NCBI RefSeq assembly: GCF_028743715.1
Contig: NZ_CP117996.1
Location: forward strand, 992,001 to 1,056,000
Origin: Microbacterium sp. Clip185
GTDB taxonomy: Bacteria; Actinomycetota; Actinomycetes; Actinomycetales; Microbacteriaceae
Direction: 5' to 3'
Length of the DNA stretch: 64,000 nt
Shown: in pieces, positions 49,714 to 58,372 of the stretch
Position numbering within the stretch: the first letter of the stretch is position 1
Layout: every line of letters begins with the position of its first letter
Translations under genes and position numbers: made by a program
Notes under the pieces: generated by a model
What the model was told of the DNA's origin: nothing
Databases searched by the model: none
The model's input: only the letters and a program-made list of their open reading frames with translations

Positions 49714-51225
49714 TCAGCGCACGTCGTCGTCGACCCAGTCCATGGACTTGGTGACGGCCTTCTTCCACAGGCGCAGCTGACGGTCGCGCTCCTCGGGGTC
49801 CATGTTCGGCTCCCAGCGCTTGTCCTCCTGCCAGTTGGCGCGCAGGTCGTCGAGGTTGTCCCAGAAGCCGACGGCCAGGCCCGCGGCGTATGCAGCGCCC
49901 AGAGCCGTGGTCTCGGCGACGACCGGTCGAACGACGGGCACGCCCAGGATGTCGGCCTGGAACTGCATGAGCGCGTCGTTCGCCGTCATGCCGCCGTCGA
50001 CCTTCAGCTCGGTGAGATCGACGCCGGAATCGGCGTTGACCGCGTCGAGCACCTCGCGCGACTGGAAAGCGGTCGCCTCGAGTGCGGCACGGGCGATGTG
50101 GCCCTTGTTGACGTAGCGCGTCATGCCGACGATGGCGCCGCGGGCATCCGGACGCCAGTACGGGGCGAACAGACCCGAGAACGCCGGCACGAAGTACACA
50201 CCGCCGTTGTCCTCGACGCTCTCGGCGAGCTTCTCGACCTCAGGCGCCGACGAGATGATGCCGAGCTGGTCGCGCAGCCACTGGATGAGGGATCCGGTGA
50301 CGGCGATCGAGCCTTCGAGGGCGTAGTGTGCCGGGCCGTCGCCGAGCTTGTAGCCCAGGGTCGTCAGCAGACCGTTCTTGGAGCGGACGATCTCCTCGCC
50401 CGTCTGGAAGATGAGGAAGTTGCCGGTGCCGTACGTGTTCTTGCTCTCACCCGGGTCGTACGCCGCCTGGCCGAAGGTCGCGGCCTGCTGGTCGCCGAGG
50501 ATGCCGGCGACCGGGGTCTCGCGCAGCAGCGACGACGACTCGGCGTTGCCGTAGACCTCGGACGAGGAGCGGATCTCCGGCATCATCGAGCGCGGCACTC
50601 CGAAGTCGGCGAGGATGTCGTCGCGCCACTGCAGCGTCTCGAGGTCCATGAACAGCGTGCGGCTGGCGTTGGTGACGTCCGTCGCGTGCACGCCGCCGTC
50701 GATACCGCCGGTGAGGTTCCAGAGCACCCACGTGTCGGTCGTGCCGAAGAGGAGGTCGCCCGCCTCCGCCTTCTCGCGCGCGCCCTCGACGTTCTCGAGG
50801 ATCCACACGATCTTGGTGCCGGAGAAGTAGGTCGCCAGGGGCAGGCCGACGATGTCCTTGTAGCGGTCGGTGTCACCGTCGGCCAGACGATCGACGATCG
50901 ACTGCGTGCGGGTGTCCTGCCAGACGATGGCGTTGTAGACGGGCTTTCCGGTGTTCTTGTCCCAGACCACCGCGGTCTCGCGCTGGTTGGTGATACCGAT
51001 CGCGGCGATGTCGTGACGCGTGATGTCGGCACGGCTCAGGGCGAGGCCGATGACCTCCTGGGTGTTGCGCCAGATCTCGGCGGGGTCGTGCTCGACCCAG
51101 CCCGCCTTCGGGAAGATCTGCTCGTGCTCCTTCTGCCCGACGGAGATCACGCTTCCCTTGCGGTCGAAGATCATCGCGCGCGTCGAGGTGGTTCCCTGGT
51201 CGATGGCGAGGACGTAGTCAGCCAT
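49714..51225 (-). CDS. glpK: Glycerol kinase
   Basis: A 503-residue FGGY kinase converting glycerol to sn-glycerol 3-phosphate. N-terminal [16 protein letters not shown], the glycerol-binding [15 protein letters not shown], and the ATP-site GGMTAND are conserved. ATG 51225 has AAGGAAG three to four bases upstream. It follows glpF by 84 bases on the same strand and completes uptake and phosphorylation in one transcript. Confidence 0.98.
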   Translation of the reverse strand: MADYVLAIDQGTTSTRAMIFDRKGSVISVGQKEHEQIFPKAGWVEHDPAEIWRNTQEVIGLALSRADITRHDIAAIGITNQRETAVVWDKNTGKPVYNAIVWQDTRTQSIVDRLADGDTDRYKDIVGLPLATYFSGTKIVWILENVEGAREKAEAGDLLFGTTDTWVLWNLTGGIDGGVHATDVTNASRTLFMDLETLQWRDDILADFGVPRSMMPEIRSSSEVYGNAESSSLLRETPVAGILGDQQAATFGQAAYDPGESKNTYGTGNFLIFQTGEEIVRSKNGLLTTLGYKLGDGPAHYALEGSIAVTGSLIQWLRDQLGIISSAPEVEKLAESVEDNGGVYFVPAFSGLFAPYWRPDARGAIVGMTRYVNKGHIARAALEATAFQSREVLDAVNADSGVDLTELKVDGGMTANDALMQFQADILGVPVVRPVVAETTALGAAYAAGLAVGFWDNLDDLRANWQEDKRWEPNMDPEERDRQLRLWKKAVTKSMDWVDDDVR

Positions 51226-51309
51226 TGGATGGACTTCCTTGTCTGTTGGTTCGGATGGTGGGGAGGTGGGCGACGCGCGGCGGCGCCGCCCACCCGGGAG
51301 TGGATGGGA

Positions 51310-52068
51310 TCAGGCGGCGACGAAGCCCAGCAGGACAGGGGCGAGCAGACCGGCGAGCGTGCCTCCGATGAGCGGGCCGACGACCGGGACCCACGAGTAG
51401 GACCAGTCGCTGGAGCCCTTGCCCTTGATGGGCAGGATGGCGTGGGCGATGCGCGGACCCAGGTCACGGGCCGGGTTGATGGCGTATCCGGTCGGGCCAC
51501 CGAGGGAGGCGCCGATGCCGACCACGAGCAGGGCGACCGGCACGGCGGCGAGGCCACCGAGGCCACCGGGGACGCCGATGTCGGCGACACCGTAGTCACG
51601 GAACCCGAAGATCACGAACACCAGCACGAAGGTGGCGATGATCTCCGTCATGAGGTTCCAGCCGTACGAGCGGATCGCGGGGCCCGTGGAGAAGACGCCG
51701 AGCTTGTTCGCCGGATCGGGCTCGTCGTCGAAGTGCTGCTTGTAGGCGACCCAGCACAGCACGGCACCGATGATGGCGCCCAGCATCTGGGCGAGCACGG
51801 CGATCCCGAACTGGGTGACGCTGATGTCGCCGTGCACGAGAAGACCGATGGATACGGCCGGGTTCAGCTGCGCACCGGAGTACGCCGAGACGATGACACC
51901 GGCGAAGACCGCGAGGCCCCAGCCCCAGTTGACGAGGAGGAATCCGCCGCCGTTGCCCTTCGTCTTCGCGAGAGCGACGTTTGCAACCACACCGCAACCG
52001 AGCAACAGCAGCATCGCCGTTCCCACGGTCTCGGAGAGGAAGTACAAACCGAGATTGACTTCGTTCAT
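51310..52068 (-). CDS. glpF: Glycerol uptake facilitator (aquaglyceroporin)
   Basis: A 252-residue MIP-family channel with six membrane helices and both NPA boxes: NPA at 69-71 and NPA at 198-200, the second followed by R-D (INPARDLGPR), which marks glycerol facilitators rather than pure water channels. AAAGG lies 12 bases before ATG 52068, a long spacing. Between glpD and glpK on the same strand. Confidence 0.96.
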   Translation of the reverse strand: MNEVNLGLYFLSETVGTAMLLLLGCGVVANVALAKTKGNGGGFLLVNWGWGLAVFAGVIVSAYSGAQLNPAVSIGLLVHGDISVTQFGIAVLAQMLGAIIGAVLCWVAYKQHFDDEPDPANKLGVFSTGPAIRSYGWNLMTEIIATFVLVFVIFGFRDYGVADIGVPGGLGGLAAVPVALLVVGIGASLGGPTGYAINPARDLGPRIAHAILPIKGKGSSDWSYSWVPVVGPLIGGTLAGLLAPVLLGFVAA

Positions 52069-52150
52069 GTCTACATTGACCTTTCAGTGAAGCCCGCCTG
52101 TCGCCCCTTCGTGCGGCGGGTTATCGGGTTGCTCCGAAACTAGAGCCGGT

Positions 52151-52182
52151 GTGCGGGCGCGCACCAGAGGACGCGCCCGCAC
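52151..52182 (-). terminator. Hairpin after glpD
   Basis: GTGCGGGCGCG and CGCGCCCGCAC form a perfect 11-bp stem with a 10-base loop, starting seven bases after the glpD stop on the minus strand. It lacks a T-run, so read-through into glpF-glpK is likely and could set the ratio of GlpD to GlpFK. Confidence 0.6.
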
Positions 52183-52188
52183 GTTCTC

Positions 52189-53898
52189 TCAGGACGCCAG
52201 ACGACCGCCCTCGGCGAGGTCGATACGGTGGTCGTCCCGAAGGATCTGAGTGGCGTGAGCGATCTCCTCGTTCACCCGTGCGTCGTCCCATCCGAGCGGT
52301 TCGGCGATCGCCTCCGCGGCCTCCTGCAGGGTGGCCGAGCTCAACCCGCCGACGAAGGCGATGTCGGTGCGACGCAGCAGCAGATCGATGAGGTGCACGA
52401 CCTGCTCCGTACGTGCGAGGTAGGCCAGTTCCTCGCGGAAGTAGCCGTGTGCGTGCTCGAGCTCGGTCGGCTGTGCCGGGAGGTCGGCGAGCACGGCTTC
52501 GGCACGCGTGCCGTAACGATCCAGCAGGCTGAGCACGAGGGATGCGGAGTGGCGTCCGCTGCGCTCGGCGACCCACGCGCGGCGAGCCTCGGGAGTCATC
52601 GGATAGCCCTTGCCGCCGCCGATCGCGAGACCCTGCGTGCTCACGCGGTGCGTGCGGCCGAGCTTCTCGAGAGCGCGGGTGCTGAGGTGCTCCGCGAGTG
52701 CGCGGAAGGTCGTCCACTTGCCGCCGACGAGGCTGAGGGTGGGCGTCTTGCCCAGGGTGCCGTCGACGATCCGGTAGTCGCGGGAGACAAAACCCGGAGC
52801 CGTGTCGTCGTGACGCGGCAACGGGCGGATGCCGGAGAAGGTGTAGACGATCTGAGACCGGTTGACCTCGATCGTCGGGAAGACGTGGCGCACGAGGTCG
52901 AAGAAATACTGGATCTCGTCGTCCGTGCAGGTGACCTTCTTGGAGGGGTCGGCGTCGATGTCGGTGGTGCCGACGAGCACGCGTCCCTTGAGGGGGTAGA
53001 TCAGCACGATGCGCCCGTCGGAGTGCTCGAAGAAGATCTCCCGCCCGCGGGTGGCCGCCAGCAGCTCAGGGTTGTCGAGCACGATGTGCGAGCCCTTGGT
53101 GCCGCCCATGTAGCGGGTCGGCGTTCCGAGCGCGGCGTTGGTGAGGTCGGTCCACGGCCCCGACGTGTTCAGGACGACCTTGGCCGCCACGGAGAACTCG
53201 GTGCCGGTGACCTCGTCGCGAAGCAGCACGCCGTTCTCATCCGCGCCGATCGCCGTCACGTAGTTCGCGGCCATCGCCGAGCCGTCCTCGAGGCCGTCCG
53301 AGAGGACGTCCAGAGCGAGGCGCTCGGGATCGTGCATGGAGGCGTCGTAGTACGTCGCCGTGTAGGCGAGCCCCTCGTTCATCTTCGGGAAGTCGGCGAG
53401 CGACTTCTTCTTGCCCACGAACCGGTGGCGCGGGACGGAGCCGCCGTCGCGCGAGAACGTGTCGTAGATCACGAGGCCGATCTTGATCAGCAGAGCACCA
53501 CGCTCGTTGGGCTTGCCGCGTCCGTGCGTGACCAGCAGCCGGAAGGGCGCGGACAGGATTCCCGAGAAGGTCTTGAAGATCGGGATCGTGGTCGGCAGCG
53601 GCCGAACGTAGTGGGGTGCGGTCTTCAGGAGCGCGTTGCGCTCGGTGACCGCCTCCTTGACGAGACGGAACTCGCCGTTCTCGAGGTAGCGCACGCCGCC
53701 GTGCACCATGTGGCTGGAGGCGCTCGACGCGCCGGAGACGAAGTCTCCACGCTCGACCAGGGCGGCCTTCACGCCCTGGAGGGAGAGGTCGCGGAGCGTG
53801 GCGATGCCGTTGATCCCGCCGCCCACGATGAGAACGTCGAGATCCTGAGCGTCGCGGATCTGTGCGACCTGCGGCCGCAGCGAGGGGGAGAGCGACAT
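52189..53898 (-). CDS. glpD: Aerobic glycerol-3-phosphate dehydrogenase
   Basis: A 569-residue FAD enzyme, peripheral at the membrane, that oxidises glycerol 3-phosphate to dihydroxyacetone phosphate and passes electrons to quinone. FAD-binding VLIVGGGINGIATLRDL starts near residue 22; VERGDFVSGASSASSHMVHGG and GVRYLE are family motifs, with the GGKWTTFR segment in the C-terminal half. ATG 53898 has AAAGG 11 bases upstream. The regulator gene starts 114 bases away on the other strand and the palindrome in between is the likely control site. Confidence 0.97.
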   Translation of the reverse strand: MSLSPSLRPQVAQIRDAQDLDVLIVGGGINGIATLRDLSLQGVKAALVERGDFVSGASSASSHMVHGGVRYLENGEFRLVKEAVTERNALLKTAPHYVRPLPTTIPIFKTFSGILSAPFRLLVTHGRGKPNERGALLIKIGLVIYDTFSRDGGSVPRHRFVGKKKSLADFPKMNEGLAYTATYYDASMHDPERLALDVLSDGLEDGSAMAANYVTAIGADENGVLLRDEVTGTEFSVAAKVVLNTSGPWTDLTNAALGTPTRYMGGTKGSHIVLDNPELLAATRGREIFFEHSDGRIVLIYPLKGRVLVGTTDIDADPSKKVTCTDDEIQYFFDLVRHVFPTIEVNRSQIVYTFSGIRPLPRHDDTAPGFVSRDYRIVDGTLGKTPTLSLVGGKWTTFRALAEHLSTRALEKLGRTHRVSTQGLAIGGGKGYPMTPEARRAWVAERSGRHSASLVLSLLDRYGTRAEAVLADLPAQPTELEHAHGYFREELAYLARTEQVVHLIDLLLRRTDIAFVGGLSSATLQEAAEAIAEPLGWDDARVNEEIAHATQILRDDHRIDLAEGGRLAS

Positions 53899-53968
53899 GT
53901 CGTCGTCGACCTTTCGTATCGATGGATCCTTCGCAGGTTGCATGGAAGTGGGACATCGTCGCAAGTTC

Positions 53969-53986
53969 TCTGCACAAACGTGCAGA
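53969..53986. promoter_or_regulatory. Perfect palindromic operator in the glpD/SorC-regulator gap
   Basis: TCTGCACAAACGTGCAGA: 7-bp arms around AAAC. It lies 70 bases upstream of the glpD start and 26 upstream of the regulator start, where a SorC/DeoR-type repressor would block both. No other copy is visible upstream of glpF or dhaK. Binding is inferred. Confidence 0.7.
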
Positions 53987-54012
53987 ATGGTGTAACGGGC
54001 GAAGGGATGATC

Positions 54013-55047
54013 ATGGCGGAGGCCGGGTCGATGAAGGTGCGCGACGCGTTGCGCGCGGCACAGCTGTACTACCTGCAGGACCTCACGATGGAGGCGATCG
54101 CGCGCGAGATGCACACCTCGCGCTCCTCCGTCTCCCGGCTGATCTCCCATGCCCGCGACACGGGCCTGGTGTCGATCTCGGTGCACTCTCCGCTCGCGGC
54201 GCGCAGCCAGATCGAAGAGCGACTGGCCGAGAGGTTCGGGATCACGGTGCACATCGTCCCCACCACGAGTCACATCGGCGAGGCGGAGCGTCTCGATCGC
54301 ACCGCGTTGTCGGCGGCGCGCATCCTGAGCGAGCACGTCGACTCCTCGATGACGGTCGGCATCGCGTGGGGATCGACGCTGTCGGCCATCGCTCGTCACC
54401 TGCCGACGAAGCGCACGCACGACACGCACGTGGTACAGATGAACGGCGCGGCCAACGGGCATACCTTCGGCGTCCCGTACGCCGGCGAGATCCTGTCGCG
54501 ATTCGGCGCCGCGTGGTCGGCCTCGGTGCACCATTTCCCGGTGCCGGCGCTCTTCGACGAGGCGGCGACGAAGGAGGCGATGTGGCGGGAGAGGTCGGTT
54601 CGCGCTGTGCTGCAGATGCAGCGCCGCGTCGGTCTCTTCGTGTTCGGGCTCGGATCGCCCCGCGCTGCCGTCCCCTCGCACGTGTACTCGGGCGACTACT
54701 TCGACCAGCGCGATCTGGCACTCATCGAGCAGGAGGGTGTCGTCGGCGACTGCGCGACGATGTTCTACCGCATCGACGGATCCTCCGACATCCCGTCGTT
54801 GAACCTCCGCTCCAGCGGCCCCGATCTCGACGACGTGCGCCGCATTCCGCGGCGCTTCTGCGTCATGTCGGGTCTATCGAAGATCGACGCGCTGCAGGGC
54901 GCCCTCGCGGCCGGGCTCATCACCGATCTCGTGCTCGAGGAAACCGTCGCCCGCAGGCTCATGAGCCTCTCGCGCACGAGCACGCGAGGTCAGACCTCCC
55001 CGAAGCCGTCTTCGACCAGGGCGCGCAGCGCGTCGATCGCCGGCTGA
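54013..55047 (+). CDS. SorC-family transcriptional regulator of the glycerol/DHA locus
   Basis: A 344-residue regulator: N-terminal helix-turn-helix (YYLQDLTMEAIAREMHTSRSSVSRLI, about 18-46), then a SorC-type sugar-phosphate-binding domain with GIAWGSTLSAIARHL, VVQMNGAANG and SGLSKIDALQGALAAGLITDLV. Such proteins are released from or bound to DNA by a phosphorylated sugar, here plausibly glycerol 3-phosphate or DHA phosphate. ATG 54013 is chosen since GAAGGG lies six bases upstream. The last about 25 residues (after MSLSRTSTRG) form a basic Ser-rich tail that overlaps the convergent dhaM gene by 58 bases. Confidence 0.88.
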   Translation: MAEAGSMKVRDALRAAQLYYLQDLTMEAIAREMHTSRSSVSRLISHARDTGLVSISVHSPLAARSQIEERLAERFGITVHIVPTTSHIGEAERLDRTALSAARILSEHVDSSMTVGIAWGSTLSAIARHLPTKRTHDTHVVQMNGAANGHTFGVPYAGEILSRFGAAWSASVHHFPVPALFDEAATKEAMWRERSVRAVLQMQRRVGLFVFGLGSPRAAVPSHVYSGDYFDQRDLALIEQEGVVGDCATMFYRIDGSSDIPSLNLRSSGPDLDDVRRIPRRFCVMSGLSKIDALQGALAAGLITDLVLEETVARRLMSLSRTSTRGQTSPKPSSTRARSASIAG

Positions 55048-55724
55048 GCCTCCCGCCCGCGCGCTCGGACGCGTACGCGCGCGCCGCGTCCGATGCCCAG
55101 TGCGATGAGCGCGAGCAGGCTCGCCGCGGAGACCGGGCCGGAGCCCTGGTCGACGTTCTCGATCTCCACGAGCGCGTCGAACTTCGCCGCCGTCTTCACG
55201 AACGTCGCCGCGGGTCGCGCGTGCAGACCCGAGGGGTTGACGATGACCGCCTCGAAGGATGCCTCGTCGCCGCCGGACGCCGGCTCGGGGGCAGGCGGCG
55301 GCGCCGGTGCCGACTCGACGGACCCCGCCTCCAGATGGCGCGCCTTCTGCGCGTACGCAGCGCCTAGCTCCGCCTGGATGCTCGCCCAGTCGGCGCCCGT
55401 CGCGGCGAGCACGACGGCCGCCACGAGGCCTTCCACGAACGGCGCGGAGCTCAGATGGACGCGGTCCGGCTGCTCGACGAACTCCAGCGCCATCTCGGCG
55501 CTCAGCACCGCGGAACCGAGGTCCATCAGCACGACGACGTCCTCGGAGGCATCGAGGCGGTCGATGGATGCGGCGATCGCCGCCGCATCCGTGCCGAACC
55601 CGCCGTCCGCGGAACCCGCCGCGACCTCGATCGGGGGAGGGCTCTCGGCGACCATCTGGGTGGCGAGCGCCACGGCAGCCTCGGCGAGCGGTCGGCTGTG
55701 GGAGACGACGACGAAACCGATCAT
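54990..55724 (-). CDS. dhaM: PTS-dependent dihydroxyacetone kinase phosphoryl donor DhaM with HPr domain
   Basis: A 244-residue two-domain protein. Residues 1-130 are an EIIA(mannose)-like DhaM domain with phospho-histidine H9 (VVVSHSRPLAEAA) and LMDLGSAVLSAEMA. After a Pro/Ala linker, residues about 157-244 are an HPr domain with H168 (VNPSGLHARPAATFVK). The enzyme I domain found in the E. coli DhaM is missing, so it depends on a general enzyme I elsewhere. It passes phosphate from PEP to DhaL. ATGA overlap with dhaL. Confidence 0.93.
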   Translation of the reverse strand: MIGFVVVSHSRPLAEAAVALATQMVAESPPPIEVAAGSADGGFGTDAAAIAASIDRLDASEDVVVLMDLGSAVLSAEMALEFVEQPDRVHLSSAPFVEGLVAAVVLAATGADWASIQAELGAAYAQKARHLEAGSVESAPAPPPAPEPASGGDEASFEAVIVNPSGLHARPAATFVKTAAKFDALVEIENVDQGSGPVSAASLLALIALGIGRGARVRVRARGREAQPAIDALRALVEDGFGEV

Positions 55725-56359
55725 GCGGCGGTCACCGCATCCCGCAGCGTCGTGAACAGCAGCGCGGTCGATGTGGCGCCAGGATCCTGATGGCCCGCGC
55801 TGCGCTCCCCGAGGTAGCTCGCGCGACCCTTGCGCGCCACGAGCGGGATGGTGGCGTCGCGGCCGGCGTCAGCCGCATCGGTCGCGGCGGCGGCCGCTGC
55901 CGCGAGATCGGAGCCCGCGGCCACCGCCTCCTCCCACGCGTCGACGGCGGGGAGCATCGCGTCGAGCATCGTCTTGTCCCCGGGTTCGGCCTTGCCGCGG
56001 GTGCGTACGCCCTCGGCACCGGCACGCAGCGCCGAGCCGAGGGCGGCGGCGTCCAGCTCGACGGTGGCACCCGCGGCGCCCCCGAGACGGAGGAAGAACG
56101 TGCCGTACAGCGGCCCGCTCGCCCCGCCGACGGTCGAGACCAGCGTCATCCCCACGGTCTTGAACAGCGCCGCCGCATCCGTCGGCGGCGTCGCGGTCAC
56201 CGCCGCGACGACCGCCTCCATACCGCGCGCCATGTTCGACCCGTGATCCGCGTCGCCGATCACGGAGTCGAGCTCGGTGAGCTCGGCCTGGTGCTGGACG
56301 ATCTGATCGCGGAAGCCGGAGATCCAGGCGGTCAGTGTCTCGAGGGTGGCTACGGTCAT
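55721..56359 (-). CDS. dhaL: Dihydroxyacetone kinase ADP-binding subunit DhaL
   Basis: A 212-residue subunit holding ADP-Mg as a cofactor that is rephosphorylated by DhaM. The three metal-binding aspartates are D31, D36 and D38 in LDSVIGDADHGSNM. VSTVGGASGPLYGTFF is the family core. ATG 56359 is seven bases after the dhaK stop; there is hardly any ribosome site, so translation is coupled to dhaK. The apparent N-terminal extension in the same frame lies inside dhaK and is not used. Confidence 0.94.
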   Translation of the reverse strand: MTVATLETLTAWISGFRDQIVQHQAELTELDSVIGDADHGSNMARGMEAVVAAVTATPPTDAAALFKTVGMTLVSTVGGASGPLYGTFFLRLGGAAGATVELDAAALGSALRAGAEGVRTRGKAEPGDKTMLDAMLPAVDAWEEAVAAGSDLAAAAAAATDAADAGRDATIPLVARKGRASYLGERSAGHQDPGATSTALLFTTLRDAVTAA

Positions 56360-56366
56360 CGCGCGC

Positions 56367-57362
56367 TCACGCTCCCCAGCGCAGGCCCGGCGTGACCACG
56401 GGGGCATCCCAGAGGCGCACGAGCTCGTCGTCGGCACGCACGACTGTCAGCGACGCGCCCGCCATGTCGAGGCTCGTGATGTAGTCGCCGACCAGCACAC
56501 GGCGCACCTCGAAGCCCGCATCCGACAACAGCGGCGCGATCTCCCCGTACAGGAGGTACTGCTCGATGAGGGGAGTCGCCCCGAGTCCCGACAGCAGCAC
56601 GATCGCGTCGCCGCGCGCGTCGCCGAAGTCGTGCACGATCGGGTCGACGAGCATGCGGGCGATCTCGTGGGCGGTGGCGAGGGGCACACGCGAACGTCCC
56701 GGTTCGCCGTGGATTCCGATGCCCACCTCCATCTCGTCTTCCGGCAGGTCGAACGTGGGCTTGCCCGCCGCCGGCACGGTGCAGCTGGTGAGGGCGACGC
56801 CCATGGACCTCCCGCTTTCGCTGACACGGGTGGCAAGGGCGGCGAGAGCGTCGAGGTCCATGCCCTCCTCGGCCGCCGCGCCCACGATCTTCTCGAGCAC
56901 GACCGTCGTCCCCACGCCGCGTCGACCCGCCGTCCACGTGGAGTCCTGCACTGCGACGTCGTCGGCGACGACCACGGACTCGACGCGCACCCCCTCTGCG
57001 GCGGCGAGTTCCGCCGCCATCTCGAAGTTCAGGACGTCGCCGGTGTAGTTCTTCACGATGTGCAGGACGCCGGCACCGGAGTCCGCGCCGACGGTGGCCG
57101 CAAGGATCTGGTCGGGAGTGGGGGAGGTGAAGACCTCGCCCGCGCAGGCCGCGTCGAGCATCCCCGTACCCACGAACCCGCCGTGCATGGGTTCATGGCC
57201 GGAGCCGCCGCCGGAGACGAGCGCGACCTTGCCGGGGCGCGTGGCCTCGCCGCGGAAGATGACGCGGTTGGTGGAATCGACGCGCAGTTCGGGATGTGCG
57301 AGTCGGATGCCGGTCAGAGCATCGGAGAGTACCTGGGTCGGGTCGTTGATGAATTTCTTCAC
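56367..57362 (-). CDS. dhaK: Dihydroxyacetone kinase substrate-binding subunit DhaK
   Basis: A 331-residue subunit that binds dihydroxyacetone covalently as a hemiaminal on H218 (GIGIHGEPG); the other active-site residues H56 (GGGSGHEP) and D109 (NYTGDVLNF) are at the same numbers as in the E. coli protein. Phosphate comes from DhaL-ATP. GTG 57362 follows GAGGAGG by five bases. First gene of dhaKLM, whose promoter is in the 96-base gap after plsC. Confidence 0.97.
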   Translation of the reverse strand: MKKFINDPTQVLSDALTGIRLAHPELRVDSTNRVIFRGEATRPGKVALVSGGGSGHEPMHGGFVGTGMLDAACAGEVFTSPTPDQILAATVGADSGAGVLHIVKNYTGDVLNFEMAAELAAAEGVRVESVVVADDVAVQDSTWTAGRRGVGTTVVLEKIVGAAAEEGMDLDALAALATRVSESGRSMGVALTSCTVPAAGKPTFDLPEDEMEVGIGIHGEPGRSRVPLATAHEIARMLVDPIVHDFGDARGDAIVLLSGLGATPLIEQYLLYGEIAPLLSDAGFEVRRVLVGDYITSLDMAGASLTVVRADDELVRLWDAPVVTPGLRWGA

Positions 57363-57397
57363 GGATGCCTCCTCATTGTGGCTTCGCAGACGCTCCG

Positions 57398-57426
57398 AAT
57401 CTCCACCCGGTGGGGCTGAGCGTCAA
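57398..57426 (-). promoter_or_regulatory. Candidate promoter of dhaKLM
   Basis: On the minus strand TTGACG (57426-57421), a 17-base spacer and GAGATT (57403-57398). The -35 is good, the -10 is weak. It gives a leader of about 30 bases before GTG 57362. Confidence 0.4.
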
Positions 57427-57458
57427 GTGCCGAAAGCCGTGAATGAGAAAGTGTGCCG

Positions 57459-58250
57459 TCAGAGACGCTCGTGCGGCAGGACCCGCTTGATCCGTTCGAT
57501 GGCGCCGTGCGCGGGCACCTCGTTGTATGTGCCGGCCAGTTCCTGCTCCGAGAGAGCGTGGATCGCGGCCATGAGCTCGTCGGTCGCCGCGCGGCGCGCG
57601 CGCCCGGAGCTGGCGGGACCGTGGGCCGAGAGGTCGAGCGGCTCGCCGAAACGGATCGTGACCCGCGGCTTCGTGCGGGGGAACTTCGCGCCCACCGGCA
57701 TGGCCTCGTTGGTGCCGATGAGGCCTACCGGGACCACGGGCGCGCCGGTCTGGAGAGCGAGGAAGGCGACGCCGGTGCGTCCCTTGTAGAGCCTGCCGTC
57801 GAGTGAGCGCGTGCCCTCCGGATACAGCGCGATGGCCTTGCCGGCCTCCAGCATCCGCTTCTGCTGGTCGAGCGCATCGAGCGCCGCCTGTCCCGCACCG
57901 CGCTCGACGGGGTTGGCCCCGAGGCCCAGGAAGATCTGCCGGGAGAGCCAACCCTTGAGCCCCGGCCCGTCGAAGTAGCTCGACTTCGCCAGGAACTGCA
58001 CCGGGCGAGGCGCGGCCATGGGAATGGCGAAGGAGTCGATGAACGAGAGGTGGTTCGCGGCGAAGATGACCGGACCCGTCCGCGGCACATGCTGACGGCC
58101 TTCGATGCGCGGCCGGTAAGCGACACGCGCCAGAGGCGCCAGTACGCGGCGCCCGAGGAAGTAGGCGAAGCCGACATCCGTCACCGGCTTGGATTCGGAT
58201 GCGCGCGGATCGGGGACGTTCTCCGCGTCGCGGCTCTGCGCATCTGTCAC
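57459..58250 (-). CDS. plsC: 1-acyl-sn-glycerol-3-phosphate acyltransferase
   Basis: A 263-residue lysophospholipid acyltransferase (PlsC family) making phosphatidic acid. The HX4D motif is H67-D72 (NHLSFID) and YPEGTRS is block III; a longer acidic N-terminus is present. It uses acylated glycerol 3-phosphate, the product derived from the neighbouring glp genes, so linkage is metabolically sensible. The GTG 58250 start follows TAGCCT by exactly six bases, predicting a leaderless mRNA. Confidence 0.92.
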   Translation of the reverse strand: MTDAQSRDAENVPDPRASESKPVTDVGFAYFLGRRVLAPLARVAYRPRIEGRQHVPRTGPVIFAANHLSFIDSFAIPMAAPRPVQFLAKSSYFDGPGLKGWLSRQIFLGLGANPVERGAGQAALDALDQQKRMLEAGKAIALYPEGTRSLDGRLYKGRTGVAFLALQTGAPVVPVGLIGTNEAMPVGAKFPRTKPRVTIRFGEPLDLSAHGPASSGRARRAATDELMAAIHALSEQELAGTYNEVPAHGAIERIKRVLPHERL

Positions 58251-58256
58251 TGTAAG

Positions 58257-58262
58257 AGGCTA
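58257..58262 (-). promoter_or_regulatory. -10 box placing the plsC GTG at +1
   Basis: TAGCCT on the minus strand, six bases (CTTACA), then GTG 58250. Confidence 0.4.
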
Positions 58263-58372
58263 CTGCGGATTCCATTCCTTCCGGCGCATGAGGCCGCGCC
58301 GGACGCTCTCAGCGAGGGCATGGGCGGATGCGGGATGATGGGTGCGCCCCGCACCGATTCATGGAGGTTCCC

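Noticed and set aside
52151..52182. Palindrome downstream of glpD as a second operator
   Set aside because: It shares no sequence with the 53969-53986 dyad and lies directly after a stop codon, so a hairpin in RNA is likelier.
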